Assembly (NCBI GenBank): GCA_016858145.1
Contig: JAEHOE010000189.1
Location: forward strand, 124,001 to 188,000
DNA length: 64,000 nucleotides
From: Edaphochlamys debaryana
Lineage: Eukaryota > Chlorophyta > Chlorophyceae > Chlamydomonadales
Reading direction: 5' to 3'
Each line of letters opens with the position of its first letter. Position 1 is the first letter of the stretch. Below, in pieces: positions 37,903-49,671 of this stretch. The position numbers were made by a program, and so were the translations under genes. The notes beneath the pieces were generated by a model, which worked only from the letters and a program-made list of their open reading frames with translations, made no database searches and had not been told where the DNA came from.

Positions 37903-40199
37903 CTGTAGAGCGCAACCGCGTGTCACGCGGCACCCTCCACGGCCTCCCTCCCGCCGCCCCTCTAACCGTCTGCAATCCCCCCCAGTCTGCAGCCCCCCCC
38001 AGCCTGCATTCCCCAACGCCTCCTTTCCCCTCGCAGCCCTGGATAGGTGGCGCACCTCTCCCGCTTATACTTCTTGGACCATGGACCCTGAGTTTTGGGC
38101 TTGTAGGTCCGCTGCTCGTCGGGATCGATGTGCCTGCACGGCGCACCGTAAGCAAGGTTGATGACTGTTCGGGGCGCCGTGGCCTCGCAGGCCGCGTGCA
38201 GCGACCGAAATCACGTGCACCAGACGTCGCGAGACCGCAGGAGCGCGCCACACCTGAATTTGACAAGGTTCCTCCATTTATCCTTTAGCTGAACCCCAGT
38301 GCGGTCACTGCAGGGCGGAGATCCACCGGGGGGTTAGCGCAGGTCAACCAGGATTCTTGCAAATCAACGCGCGCCAACGCGACCGCGCGTCACCAGCCCT
38401 CTTCGACACCAGCGCGAGTTGTTGGGTCTCCGAGCCAGAACTCTACGAGCCTCTAACCGAAGCCCGGAGCCCGCGCAAGGCGAGCCGCCAGAACCCTAGG
38501 CCCTCAATCGCAAGGCTTCACGGCGCCACAGCGCTGACCTTAGGATTGCAAACTGCGGGTCTTTTCGGATGTGCTCCCAGGCGCCGAGGCCATGCTTGCG
38601 TACGCCTGCTTTGAGCGCCTCCTCGCTAGCTGCGTCCCAGACCCGATAACCTCGGGTGCCCTTTCCCCCGGTCATCTCCTACTAGCTGCGCGCATCCCCA
38701 TCCGCGTCAACTTCAGCAAATTGAGCTTGGGGCAATCGATGGAATTACAGCGGGTTGGAGGTCCGTTGTGAGCGCGATGGAGGCTTTGCTACGTTTGTGC
38801 TGTTGTGGTGATGCAGAGCAGAGTTCTGTCGCCCGTCCTCGTCCCGCGCGGAGCGGGTACGGCACCTGTTGGAGCCAGTTTGGCGCTTTTGGAGTGGCGT
38901 GGCGGGCTCTGCGTATGGCCGATCGTCGAGAACGCTGAGCTGGGAGGTGGAGCAGCAAGCACGGGGGCTGGGGGGGCTGTCAGCAGAACGTCGGGAGGGC
39001 GGGGGCAGGCGGGGAGGGGCGGGGAGGGGCGGGGGCACAGACATCAAGAAGCGTAGCGCAGCGGGGGCGTCGCAGGAACGTGCCAAGTGTCGGGGCTGCA
39101 CTCCGAGATCAAAACTGATCATCGTGATGGTAAGGTCGCGACGTTCTCGCTCACCAGGCCAAACAGGCCGCCCGTCTTTGGCCCAGGGCGCCAAGACCAA
39201 TCCCCCGCAATCTGGTGGTCAAAACCCTAGACGCAAGAGCTCTTCATGGCCAAGTGGGCCACCGTGAAGTCGCTTTCTTCCGCACAGTACGTCGATATGA
39301 AGTGAACCGGGTCTATCGCATTCAGCATCACACCCTGGGTCAAGCTCACGGGCCAGGTCCCGGTGCTCGTCGTGCTCATCGCTCGCAACCGCGGACAGGG
39401 AAGGCCGACAAGGCCGGCAGACGAGATAGCACAAGCTCGCAGCTGAAAGCATTCGAGGCAAGATGGTGCCTGCCGGCCTTGGCCCATCCACGTTTCGTCT
39501 CAACATCCTGTGGACGAATTGTCTCCCCGCAGCGCGGCCCCCGCGGATAGACCGCAGACTGAAGGACGTGGACAAGGGTGACGTTCAGGGTGGGAACGGG
39601 GATTTGAAGGAGGACAGCTGCGCCACCTGTGCTCGACCGTCGACACAGAGAGGAGTGTCTGAGGAGACCCTTCCAGCTTTGGTGCCTCCCCCCTGCCCTC
39701 CCCTGCCACACGGCAACGACCCCTGCCACACACACTGTGCGGCCAGGTGAGGCCTGGTGAGGCACAGAGGCAGCCAAGAGCCAACCCATATAACTGTGGA
39801 AAGAGCACCACTGCTGCACATAGTAGTATCAGGAGACGCATGCACCTGATCTAGTTCAACGCGCGCGGTCCCTCCCTACCCGCCTCTGACGCCGGCAGCA
39901 GTGCCCGCTGCATCAAGCTGCGTAATCTTCCTAGCCGTGCATGCATTGGCGTGATGCGCCCCTCTGTCCCTGCTCTGCGTTCGCCTCGACAAGTCGGCGT
40001 CCTCCCCGCAGCTCTGGCCCTAGCAGAGCGTGCGGGTTGGATCAACACCTGTAACATCTGTCTGTCACAACCACAGCTGTCGCACACATCCGTCATTACC
40101 AACACGGCACCCCATCTTGCCCGGGGGCCGCCTGGCCCCAGGCCCATCCTCCCTGATGGGCGCCGCCGGGCCTGCCTTGGCCCCGGGCCCATCCCCCTG
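37903..40199. other. Region between PHD-finger gene and bZIP-like gene
   Basis: The left part should carry the missing 5' exon or exons and promoter of the PHD-finger gene, including the coding-like stretch at about 38044-38157. The right part is downstream of the bZIP-like gene. A minus-strand stretch near 39240-39400 (LTQGVMLNAIDPVHFISTYC) looks protein-like but is isolated, and may be a fragment of a dead gene. No other structure was seen. Confidence 0.45.
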
Positions 40200-43100
40200 T
40201 TATCCCCGCTCTGCGCCGTGCTGCGCTCCCCGCTGCAGCGTGCTGTGCGTGGTGACCGCGTGCATGATGGCCACGAAGTCCGGCATGAGGGGGTAGGCGG
40301 CGGCAAGGAGCTTGGCCAACTGCACCGTGTGGGAACACCGGGGGCGAGGTGGCGGGGCGCGGGGGCAAGTTACGGTGAGCAGTCGGGGCATCTTGGTCGT
40401 GCAGTAGGGGTGCAAAGGGCTGCACGGGAGCATGGGGAACTGACGTAGACGGAGGGAGCGCAGGCCTGTGCTCAGGCTGTGGCCGCATGCCTTCGATGCC
40501 TGGGCCGTGCCATGCTGTGATCAGCCCACAGCCCCACAGGCCCACACCCGACCGTAAGCCCATGCCGCGCACACACGACAGCCCACCGCCGCCATAGCGT
40601 GCTACCCCCTGCTTACGCCCTTGGTCACCACATCACACACAGCCCCTACTCTGCCCCAGGACCCCTCCCCGACGGCCCCACCTGCAGCTGCGACAGCACG
40701 TTGTAGCACACCAGGTGCGAGGTGTCCCTGCAGGTTCGCTTCTCGTGCAGCACGTTGCGCTGCAGCCGCTCCAGCAGCGCATCGACCAGGTCGCGGGCCT
40801 GCGCGCCGGCAGCAGAAGTCAGCGGGTAGCAGAAAGCCAAGTAAGAGTGCCAAGCTTGCCAAGGTGGGTGGCAGAGCGTGGCTCTCGACGTCATCGCATT
40901 CGCCCTGCAGCACGCGTTCCGCCTCGGCTCCTACACGCAGTTCCACGCGCCCGCAGCAAAGCAGTCAGTCCGCGGCCGCACCTGCTGCTCCTGCGCGCTG
41001 AAGGCCGCGGTGCTGCGGCGCAGTGCGGCCACGCGCGCCGACAGCTCTAGGGCCAGCTGCCGCCGCTCCTGCGGGCAGGTGCAGGCCAGGGCCGGGGCGA
41101 AGGTAGGGGCACAGCCAGGAGGTGCAAAGCGCATCGGAAGTGCGTTCTTAGTGACGGTAGACCCACAGCAGGCAATCAGGAGATCGGACAAAACTGAACC
41201 CCTGTGAATGCTGAGGGGAAGAGGGGCACAGCTTGAATGTGGTGCAGTGTGCGCCGTCCCTACAGAGGTCCGGTAGCCTTAGCTCTACTCGCTACCGGTC
41301 TCGTCCCGCCGACGCTACCGGTCTCGTCCCGCCTGCCGTACGGCTTGTCGTATGTACCGTACCTGCATGACCGGCGCCATGGTGTGCGCGTGGAGGGCTG
41401 CGATGGACTGCAGCTCGTCCAACTGCCTGGGGTCCAGGTTGGCAGCTCGGCCTGGTCAGGAAGCAAAAGGGGAAATGTGTGACGTCGGGCTCCAAGACTG
41501 AACGAATGGTGGCTACGTGAACGAAGGGACTAGAAGCCGCAACCGTACCCCGTGACATCGCTCAGTGGTAAGGCGTAGACGCGGGGCGTAGACGCCATGC
41601 CAAGGGCGGTGCACGGCCCCCCAGCTCACCCAGGTTGGCCCAGAAGTCCTGGCAGGGCACCTCCCGCTGCATGGGCGCGCCAGTGGAGCACGTGGCGGCA
41701 GCGACCATGAGTTTATGACGGGGGAGATTGTTAGTACGCCAGCCCGCCGACGGCCTTCGTGAACAAGCTTGAGTCACCATCCCCCGCCCCTCCCCGTTGG
41801 CCCAATCCCCTACGGCTGTGCCCGTAACAGCACTGCTCCATCCCAGCCAGTACTAGCATCATCCCTGGCGTGGACTCGCATCGTACGCTTGTGTGGGCGA
41901 GCACGACCGCCCTCGCCTGCCCCCTCACCTCTCCCGTGTCCATGTTGACGTACCTGCATCACATGCCAGAAACGCAGTGTCAAAAGCTTTGTCAGGACGA
42001 GTGGTCAAGGCGTCAGCCTGCGTGACTTGCTCTGCTGTGCCCCTGGCATACGCATACGCACGTAAGAGGCAACCCCTTGCGCGGTTGCACCTCACGAGCC
42101 CCCTTGCTGCCCAACCGGGAAATCAGGACGCACAGGTTGTGGAAGAAGCTGGCGGGCGCCAGCACCAGGAGCTTGTCGATGTAGGAGCACCTGCGGGCAG
42201 GGGCGGGGAGGGGCGGAGAGGGGCTTGGTAGGGGCGGGGCGGTGAGGGGCGGGGCTTGGTAGGGGCGGGGCGGGGCGGGGCTCGGTAGGGCGGGGAGGAG
42301 CTTGTAGATGTAGAAGCACCTGCGGGGCTTTGCGGTTTGTCTATTGCAACGTTCCCCATGTGGCAGACAAGCAGGCTGCGCTCGGTCCGCGAGGCGTCTC
42401 GACGCAGGGGCAGGAGGCCAAGAGAGGACGCATGGGTTGCACGGGCCCCTCGCTAGGGTGCGCTGATTTGCCCTGGCTGGCCGGCATGAGACCGTGTGTG
42501 CCGCTTTTGGAACCCGCACCCACACTTTGCTGAGGAACCGCTCTAGTCGCGCTCGCTGGGGGCTTCCAGCGCCCTGCACCTCCGCCGAGAGGACCATGGA
42601 GGAGAGCTGCGGGGAACGGGGGTGGACGCGGGCGGGGGTTGGTGCCTGGGTAGTAACACGCATGCTGACGAGCCCAGCAAGCGGCTGAGTCGGCGTGACG
42701 GCAGCAGGCTAGGCACCGAGCCAGTGCCTGCAGGCGAGGCAGCGGTAGCACATTCGCTCTGCCGGGCCAAACAGTTGCCCGTTCAACACCCGGCCATGAG
42801 AAGCCGGAGGCAGAATACCACTTGGTTTGAGGTTACCCGCCAGACATCTCGGTTGCCCCTCTGCTCCTGCCCCTGCCCCTTTCCTCGGCTGCCCCAGGCA
42901 GCCCCCACCTGCAAGCACACGTGCCGCCAGAGCACCCGGAGCTCCTCTGCGGTCGTCCGCCGCAGCAGCTCCGCAGCGGCCGCGTCGACCACAGGGGCCT
43001 CCCCCTCCGGCGTGGGACACAGCGCCAGCGCTGCTGGCCGCGCTCCGCCAGGCCCCCAGCTGTCCAACCTGGAGGGCCACCCCCCAGTGCCCGAGCCCGT

Positions 43101-44424
43101 GCCCGTGCCCGAGCCCGTGCCCGCGCTCACGGCGCGCAGCTCCCGGCCTGCGTAGGCGTCAGCTCCGGTGACTTGTCCCGCAGGCCCCGCGCAAGGCCCC
43201 GCCTGGCCTCCGCCGCAGCTGGCCCCAGCGGCTGGGCCCCAGCCCGGGCAAGGCTGTCGAGACCATGCCTGGGGTGCAGGCAGCGGCATGGAGCTCGCCC
43301 CCACGCCGCTGCAGCGCGACGCACGGAAGTGCCAGGCCTCTGCAACCTCTACCGGCCACAGCGGCCACCCCTCCCGCGTCGAGCCCACGCCCAAGCCCAC
43401 GGCTGAGGCCTCCAGCACGCCGGGGCCGGGGCCGGGGCTGGGGCTGGGGCCAGGACTAGGGCCGGAGCTGCATCCCCACGTGTGGGATGGCCCCGTTGGA
43501 CACCCGTTGCTGGCGCCTGGCAGCCCAGGGACCACCGTCGAGGAGCCGAGAGCGCTGGGCTGAGGAGGGCCCTGCGGCCCCTGCGCCCCGCCCTGCTGCC
43601 CCGTGCTGGAGCTCTGCAGGGACGCCAGGAACTCCACGCAGTCGTTCCGGCGGGGGACGAGCTGCTCCAGGCCCTGCAGGGCAGGGTGGCGAGGGGCAGG
43701 CACGGTGTGTGGAGTGAGCGGCTAGGGGGGTGCGAGGGGCGGCGGGCTATGCTGGTCGGGAGCCATCCCCAGTGCGCGTTGCGCGGCGCTCGCCACCACG
43801 CGTTGCTCAACTAAGTTGCGGGAACGCTGCCGGCTTGGTCACCTGGAGACGTTGCTTGAGGCATGCGTTCTCGTGTTTCAGCTGCCCGAAGTGGGTGGTG
43901 AGGTTGTCGAGCTTGGTCTGCAAATCGCCCACCCGGGGCTTGGGCTTGCGGCCCCGCCGCGCCGGCCCCGTGGACTGTTCTGCACCGCTGCTCTGCTCCC
44001 GTGGAAGAGACCAAGAGGGAGCGCTGAAGGCGAATAGGGAGCCCTGGAGCTGAGCGCCGCAATCGACGAAGCTGGTCAAGGCCTTGCCGTCTGCTGCCAG
44101 GTACGTACCAGCCGTGTCCATAGCACGGCGCACGCGCTCCAACAGGGGAAGCTCTGAAGGCAGAGGCGAACAGAGGCGGCCCGCTAGTGCTCCCGCCATT
44201 CCAGGTGCCGGTGGGAGGGAGGGTTGGCGGGGCGGGTCAAGCGGGGTGGGTTGGGGTCCATCGCTCGCGGCTACTCCTGACGACGACCCAAAGCCCACGG
44301 CCGCTTTGCTGCTCCAGCTGTCGTCGTCGTCTTCAGAACCTAGGCCAGCCAGCAGCTCGCTAAGTCCTGCCGGCGAGAACGGCATGCCAGCGACATCGCC
44401 AGGTGCGAAGACGCCCTCCGCCAT
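40200..44424 (-). CDS. Leucine-zipper (bZIP-like) protein of the algal type
   Basis: Ten exons in phase: 44424-43843, 43673-42909, 42606-42524, 42190-42116, 41953-41929, 41666-41630, 41451-41363, 41068-40982, 40798-40682, 40319-40200 (TAA), 659 aa. Residues 155-194 hold a short basic patch (RRGRKPKPR) and a zipper with Leu at exact heptads 168, 175, 182 and 189, continuing into LEQLVPRRNDCVEFL. The C-terminal half (YVNMDTGE, EVPCQDFWANLG, LDELQSIAALHAHTM, ERRQLALELSARVAALRR) follows the layout I recall from the many Chlamydomonas bZIP proteins. A DNA-binding transcription factor is therefore likely, but the basic region lacks the usual N-x7-R signature, so DNA binding is uncertain. Phase forces two less usual donors: GT|GTGGGT at 42524 and CG|GTTGGG at 42116. 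The start ATG is the first codon of a long clean exon. It is divergent from the CD2BP2-like gene. Confidence 0.78.
42195..42300. repeat. G-rich intronic minisatellite
   Basis: Imperfect copies of ggggcggggcttggtag fill most of the intron between the third and fourth exons of the bZIP-like gene. The plus strand has many G4 runs and could form quadruplexes. Both ends are bounded by copies of the same exon edge: the real exon at 42190 and a decayed copy at 42319. Confidence 0.7.
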
Positions 44425-44963
44425 CGCGGGCAGCCCCGCGAGGGGATGATGATTTTGCTGTGATGCGGCACCTTGTGCACAGAGCTGTAATGAAGCCTTC
44501 CTGGTTTCTGTTTTGTCAGGGATTCAATAGAAGGCGTCGGGTGGGCTCCGTAAGTCAAGGTGCTGTCTGTTGCCATATGCTGAGGACTACTGCAACCGCA
44601 AGCTGGTCGCGCGCGACCGCAGCTGCACGGGGCTGCATCGGACGCCCCGTCGCGGGCCCTCACCGCCCCCGCCCTCCCCCGCCGGCCCGCCCCCCGGCCA
44701 GCCTCTCCCGCGGCAAGGGCCCTCCCGGTCGTCCCGGGGCCCAGATTACACTCTATCTCCTTGTAGCCGAGACGCTGTCAGTTGTAGTTGCCACGCGCAT
44801 GCGTTTGTCTGTGCGGGCGCAGGATGCTGGGGATTGACGTACGCTAGAAACCCCCGAGCGCCCCTCGCGGACTTGCTGACTTGCCCCTATCGAGTTCAGA
44901 CGAACTCCAGACAACCAAAAGCTGTTGCATAACCTCTATACTCGCTCCCGCAAGCAGCTGTCG
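44425..44963. promoter_or_regulatory. Divergent promoter interval
   Basis: Only 539 bp separate the start codons of the bZIP-like gene (minus, 44424) and the CD2BP2-like gene (plus, 44964). Both promoters and both 5' UTRs must lie here, unless there are upstream non-coding exons. The centre (44640-44740) is extremely C-rich. No TATA box is evident. Confidence 0.6.
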
Positions 44964-47900
44964 ATGAAGTTTCCGACTGCTCCCGACGTGGAGAAGAGAG
45001 AACGCGATGAGCCAACAGACACTCTGATTAAGTCGTTGCTAGATGAAGAACAGGCCAGCAAGAAGCAGAAGCGCGGCGACGTCCCGGATGTTGCGGCGGA
45101 GAAGCCGGCTCGCAAGGCCGGCAAGACTCTTGCCGAGATCGAGCAGGAGGAGGGAGGCCCCGTGAAGGAGTCGCTTGTCGGTATGGCCCAGACGAAGCGT
45201 GCCCTGGACCGGAAGAAGAAGGACGCAAAGGCCGCCGAGGACACGGTAGGAGAGCATAGACGCGACATGGTAGTGCGCACTATACGGCCTGTCGATCGGG
45301 GTATGCGCTTGGCGAGCTGCCGGGCCTAGGCATGGTCCATGTCCTGTGCGCAAGTGCGGACGCCCTCGCAGCCCACTCCCCTGCTCCCCTGCTCCTGCAC
45401 TCAAGACTTGCTTTGCAGGCACACCTCTCAAGCGCAGGCCGTGCAGCCTTCCTACCTGCTTCCCCTTTCCCCCCCCCCCCTCAAGGCCCCCTCTAAAGCC
45501 ACCCCCTCTCCACCCCGCCCCCCCTGCTTTCCCTCCCCACAGGAAGTCGTGGACGCCAAGGCAACCGAGCGCTACGAAAAGGAGCTGGAGGTGGAGGAGG
45601 AGGACGGCGTGCAGTTCGAGCCCTTCAACCTCAAGCAGGAGCGCGAGGAGGGGTTCTTCGACGACGAGGGCAACTACGTCTACAAGAAGCAGGGCGAGGG
45701 CGAGGACGAGAAGGACGCCTGGCTTAACTCTGACGAGGCCAAGGTCGTGAGCGAGGCGGTACGGCAGCGGCTTGAGAAGGAGCGAGCAGCTGCGGCCGCG
45801 GAGCCCCGCCAGGGCCCACTTACGGAGCGGCAGATCGCTCAGGTGCGGGCGACGCGGGGAATTGGGGACGGGGGTACCGGTCAGTGCTTGTTGGGGGGCG
45901 GCGCGCCAGGCAGATACGGTACCGGAAGTACGGAGGGGTTTGAGGATAGCGTCGGTGTAACGTGCAGCCCACCAGCCGGTAAATGCGACGAGTCAAGCAA
46001 AGAGTACAGCAGTCCCGCCCAAGAGCAAGGTACTGGCGGCCTAGGGCTGGGGAGAGGACCAGCGGTTGGACACATGAGCATGAGCTGAGGACCCGCCTGG
46101 CTTGCTGCTCCCGGCTTCGGTCTTCCCTCAGCCGGCACAACGATGGTACAGTCCCACGCGGGTCACAGCTCCGCCCTCCCAGGTCCCAGCCCCACTCCGT
46201 TGCCGCCAAGCCCGACCCCAGCCCCTTCTCCACCTCCACCCTCCTACCCCCATCCCACCCTCCTACCCGCACCCCCAAACCTCACCCTCACAGCGCGAGC
46301 CCGACACGGCAGAGGGGCACGCAGCCCCCGGCCTCCCGACTAGCCCCCTTTCCATGCCCCACCAGCAACCCAGTCCATAACTCCCCACCGGCACCCACCC
46401 CCTACCCCTCAAGCCCTCCCCTCAACCCCAACCCCTACCCTACCCTACGCCGCCCCTCACAGCGCAAGGCGGACATGGCAGAGTGCATGCAGCCGGGGGA
46501 GGACGTGACCCGGGCTCTCAAGCGCCTGGGCCAGGCCGCGGGGGGCGGCGGCGGCGCGGCGGCGGCCCTGCCGCACCGGGCCATGGGCAAGCGGGAGAAG
46601 GCGCGGCTGCTGGCGCAGCAGCAGGCTGCCGTGGCGGCGGCGGCGGCCGCAGCGGGCGACGGCGACGGCGCGGCCGCGGCGGAGGCGGAGGCGGCGCAGC
46701 ACGCGCAGCAGGCCTTTACTAAGCTGACCGAGCTGGCGGACGAGCTCCTGGCCGAGGGCGAGATGGACATCTACAGCTCGTCACGTGAGGAGCTGTTGCG
46801 ATCCGCCCGCATGTGGCTGCCGCAGCTGGCGGCCGGCGGCGCGGCGCCGGTGGCGGCGGGCGGAGCCGGCGGCTCCGCCGCCGGCGCGGGACCAAGCGGC
46901 AGCGGCGGCGCGGCGGCGGCGGCGGCCGCCAAGCCTTCGGCAGCTGTGGATGCGGACGATGACATGTTTGGGGACGAGGATGACGAGGGCGCTGGGAAGG
47001 CCAAGGGCGGGGCGGCGGCGGCGGTGGCTGCCGCCGCCAAGCCGTCTACGGCGGTGGATGCGGATGACGACATGTTTGGGGACGACGAGGAGGAGGGCAA
47101 GCCCGCCGCTAAGAAGGCCCGGACGGAGCCGGCGGCGGCGGCAGCGAAGGAGGCCGCCCCGGCGGCGGCGGTGCCGGCCCCGGGTCCGGCGGCGGCGGCA
47201 AAGGAGGCCAACGGGGCCGCGGGCCCGGGGCCCGGCTCCGCGGCTGCCAAAGAGGCGGGGGCGGGGGCGGTGGACTACGCCAGCTGGCCCATCAAGGAGC
47301 TGAAGCGCCTGCTCAAGGTGGGGAGTAGGGGGTCGCGGAGGAAACGGAGAGGAGCGGCGGCTGACCCAAACCCCTTCAGGCCGCTTTGGCTGCGGCTCAG
47401 TACCCCAGCAGCTTCAATGAATGCACCCACTCTAACTTCCTGCGTGTAGGAATCTGGCACAACCCCTGTTTGAACTTCGACCCCCTCCCCTTCCTCCCTC
47501 CCCCGACCATACAGGAGCGCGGCATCGACTCCAGCAGTCTCGTGGAGAAGGGCGACCTGGTGGCACGGGTGCAGCAGGCCATGGCGGAGGCGCCGCAGCG
47601 GGGCGGAGGCATGGGCCCGGGGGGGCCCGGCGGCGCGGGCGGCGCGGGGTCGTTCGACGCGCCGCCCGGCTACCGGTTCGACCCCGGCACCAGCTACTTC
47701 TACAACGAGGACACCGGCATGTACTTTGACCCCGCGACGGGTAGGGCCGGGAGGGGATGGCGGTGGGAGGGATGGGAATGGGGGCAGGGGCGTCGGGAGG
47801 GGCGTGGCCGGGCCCTTGAGGGTGGGGCCGGGGGGCGTGGGCAGGCGCCGGGGTACTGAACGCTCAGAGCCGATCAGGGGTGGGGGCGTCGAGAGTGGTA

Positions 47901-48249
47901 TGGGGGGGTCCCTCGAGGACCCTTCAGGGCGCGGACACGGGGCCCTGGGTGTGGCAGGGGGGGGTGCTTGGGCACGGCCATGGTTAGCGTCTCGGGCAAG
48001 CGCCGGCCAAGGGCACGGGATGGGTCCCGGCAGGGGGACCCATGAGAGCTAATTGGCTGGAGGGAGGCGCCCGCACTTCAGCAACGTCCAACGGACCAGC
48101 TACCATCGAACAACAACACCATGACGTGTTTCCACCATGTGCGTTGTGACCCCACCCCCCCCGCAGGCGCCTACGGCCAGGCTGCCACTAACAAATGGTT
48201 CTACCTGGACCCAGCTACCGGCAGCTTCGTGGAGTGGAAGGCGCAGTGA
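44964..48249 (+). CDS. CD2BP2/LIN1-like U5 snRNP protein with SAP-like and OCRE-like C terminus
   Basis: Five exons in phase: 44964-45245, 45543-45842, 46463-47317, 47515-47740, 48167-48249 (TGA), 581 aa. The family signature is at about 121-160: PFNLKQEREEGFFDDEGNYV then DAWLNSDEAKV, matching PFNxxEExxEGxFDxxGNY and DxWLD of human CD2BP2 and yeast Lin1, which sit on the U5 snRNP before tri-snRNP assembly. Next comes a helical region with SREELLRSARMWLP, two DADDDMFGDxxxE acidic repeats, a SAP/ARMET-C-like motif split by an intron (ASWPIKELKRLLK, ERGIDSSSLVEKGDLVARVQ) and an OCRE-like aromatic repeat (SYFYNEDTGMYFDPATG, WFYLDPATGSF). No classical GYF domain was found; its place is taken by the OCRE-like repeat. 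Start: the ATG at 44964 opens MKFPTAPDVEKRERDE. The intron before the third exon carries a decayed copy of that exon's acceptor and first codons at about 46286-46325. Confidence 0.85.
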
Positions 48250-49359
48250 CGCGGCGGCGAGCTGAATCTGCGCTGGCCCGGGCCTCCTCCGTCCCGTGGG
48301 GAGGAGGGCGGAGGCTGCGGGTCTCGGCCCCTGCGGGGGACGGGGAGGGGGAGGGGCAAGGGGGGCCCTCTTTGATTGCCGGCCTGTGGGCATTGGGCGC
48401 TTGGACTCACCTAGCGTCGTCAATTGGGTGGGTGGAAGCGATGCGGGCGTAAACGTTGACACCAAATGGGGCCGGTGGTGCGCAGCGTGACGGGAGCCGG
48501 TGGGGCTGGTGGTGCGCCGCCACGCCATGCTGCGTGAGCATAACTGCAAGGGGGGGTTCGTGGCAGGGTGCTGAGACGTCGGACGCGTAACTGACGCTGC
48601 CTGGCATAGCGTATGACGGACGGGAATGATGAGGCAAGGAAGGCAGGTGTGATGCGCGGAAGGGCCATGAGGGTTAGCGTAGGGGGCGTTACCTCGGGGA
48701 AGCGCTGGTGGGGCATGGACGAGGAGGCCAAGCAACATGCAGCTATCCGGGTCTCAGGAGGTGAGGGCTGAGGTTCAAATTTGATGCTTTCGGAGCCTCA
48801 CTGACGCGGGTTTCTTTCGGGCTGGGGTTGCGTCAAAAGCCTTGTGACCCAGATCAGGCATCTGAGTGGCGACTGCTCACCTCCTGGGTCCTGGCCCGCT
48901 CTGGCAAGCAAACCCTTTCTTGCCGGAGGTACGCCAGCTGCGCTACGATAATGCGGCACCCAGCGCTCATCTACGGGGCTCCCTAGCCCAGAGCTTAGCA
49001 AGGTGATGGGGAGCGCGCTGTGAAGCAGGGGTGAGGGACTGGGGCAGGTAGGTTGGACTGCCATGGAATGTTCGCGATGCTCCATCGATCTCGCGAGGAC
49101 AGCAACGCCGTGTGACAGTGTGAGAGCGCACATACACCGTTGTTGCCCCAGTCACCGCCAGGAAGCATAGAGCGACAGCCCCAATGCTGCAGGCGTGCGA
49201 GCTCCGGCTCGGCGCGTGCGGCGAGGTCGGTGCGGCGGCGCAGCATACGCGCCAGCTACGGACTGCCGTACGAGATTGGCTCGCATTTGGGGAGAGCCTT
49301 GTGTTGCGCGTAGCCATATCCTGACAGCACACAGCATTTCTTGACAGCAGAGCAACACA
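48250..49359. other. Intergenic, no gene seen
   Basis: This begins with the 3' UTR of the CD2BP2-like gene. Open frames on both strands are shadows without family patterns. The last part would be the promoter of the orphan exon that follows, if that exon is real. Confidence 0.5.
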
Positions 49360-49671
49360 ATGGCACTCCAGGTCTTCTTCAATGGCGACCAGAACAATGC
49401 GCAGGGGGGCAGCTTCTGGGGCCCGCGTATGGATGAGCTAGTCTTTGACAACCCGGTACTATACCAGCAGCTATCGGCCCTCTCGGTCGAGCTCCAGAGC
49501 CAGTTCCAAGGCCCGAACCCGGTGAACCCGGTGTTTGCCCTCAAGCAAGACAGGCGAGTGCCATTTATGCCGGCGCCCTGCTGTTGCTGCCAGTCCGCAC
49601 GGCCTGCCCGGCGCCCTGCTGTTGCTGCCAGTCCACACGGTCATGCTGAGGCGGCCCTGGTGACTGCTTGA
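49360..49671 (+). CDS. Orphan coding exon, unknown protein
   Basis: The ATG at 49360 opens about 65 residues that look like real protein (MALQVFFNGDQNNAQ, FWGPRMDELVFDNPVLYQQL, NPVNPVFALKQDR), with balanced amino acids unlike the surrounding noise. After KQD the sequence reads ag|gcgagt, which would be a GC-type donor at about 49552; no GT donor fits. If not spliced, the frame runs on through two copies of a 38-bp repeat (from 49571 and 49609) to a stop at 49669-49671, and that part looks non-coding. I do not recognise the family and found no phased second exon before 51413. It may be the first exon of a gene broken by repeat DNA, or belong to a mobile element together with the gene at 51413. 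Confidence 0.35.
   Translation: MALQVFFNGDQNNAQGGSFWGPRMDELVFDNPVLYQQLSALSVELQSQFQGPNPVNPVFALKQDRRVPFMPAPCCCCQSARPARRPAVAASPHGHAEAALVTA

Noticed and set aside
39227..39487. Minus-strand protein-like stretch ending AMKSSCV
   Set aside because: Isolated, without phased neighbours; could be a gene fragment but support is too thin to annotate.
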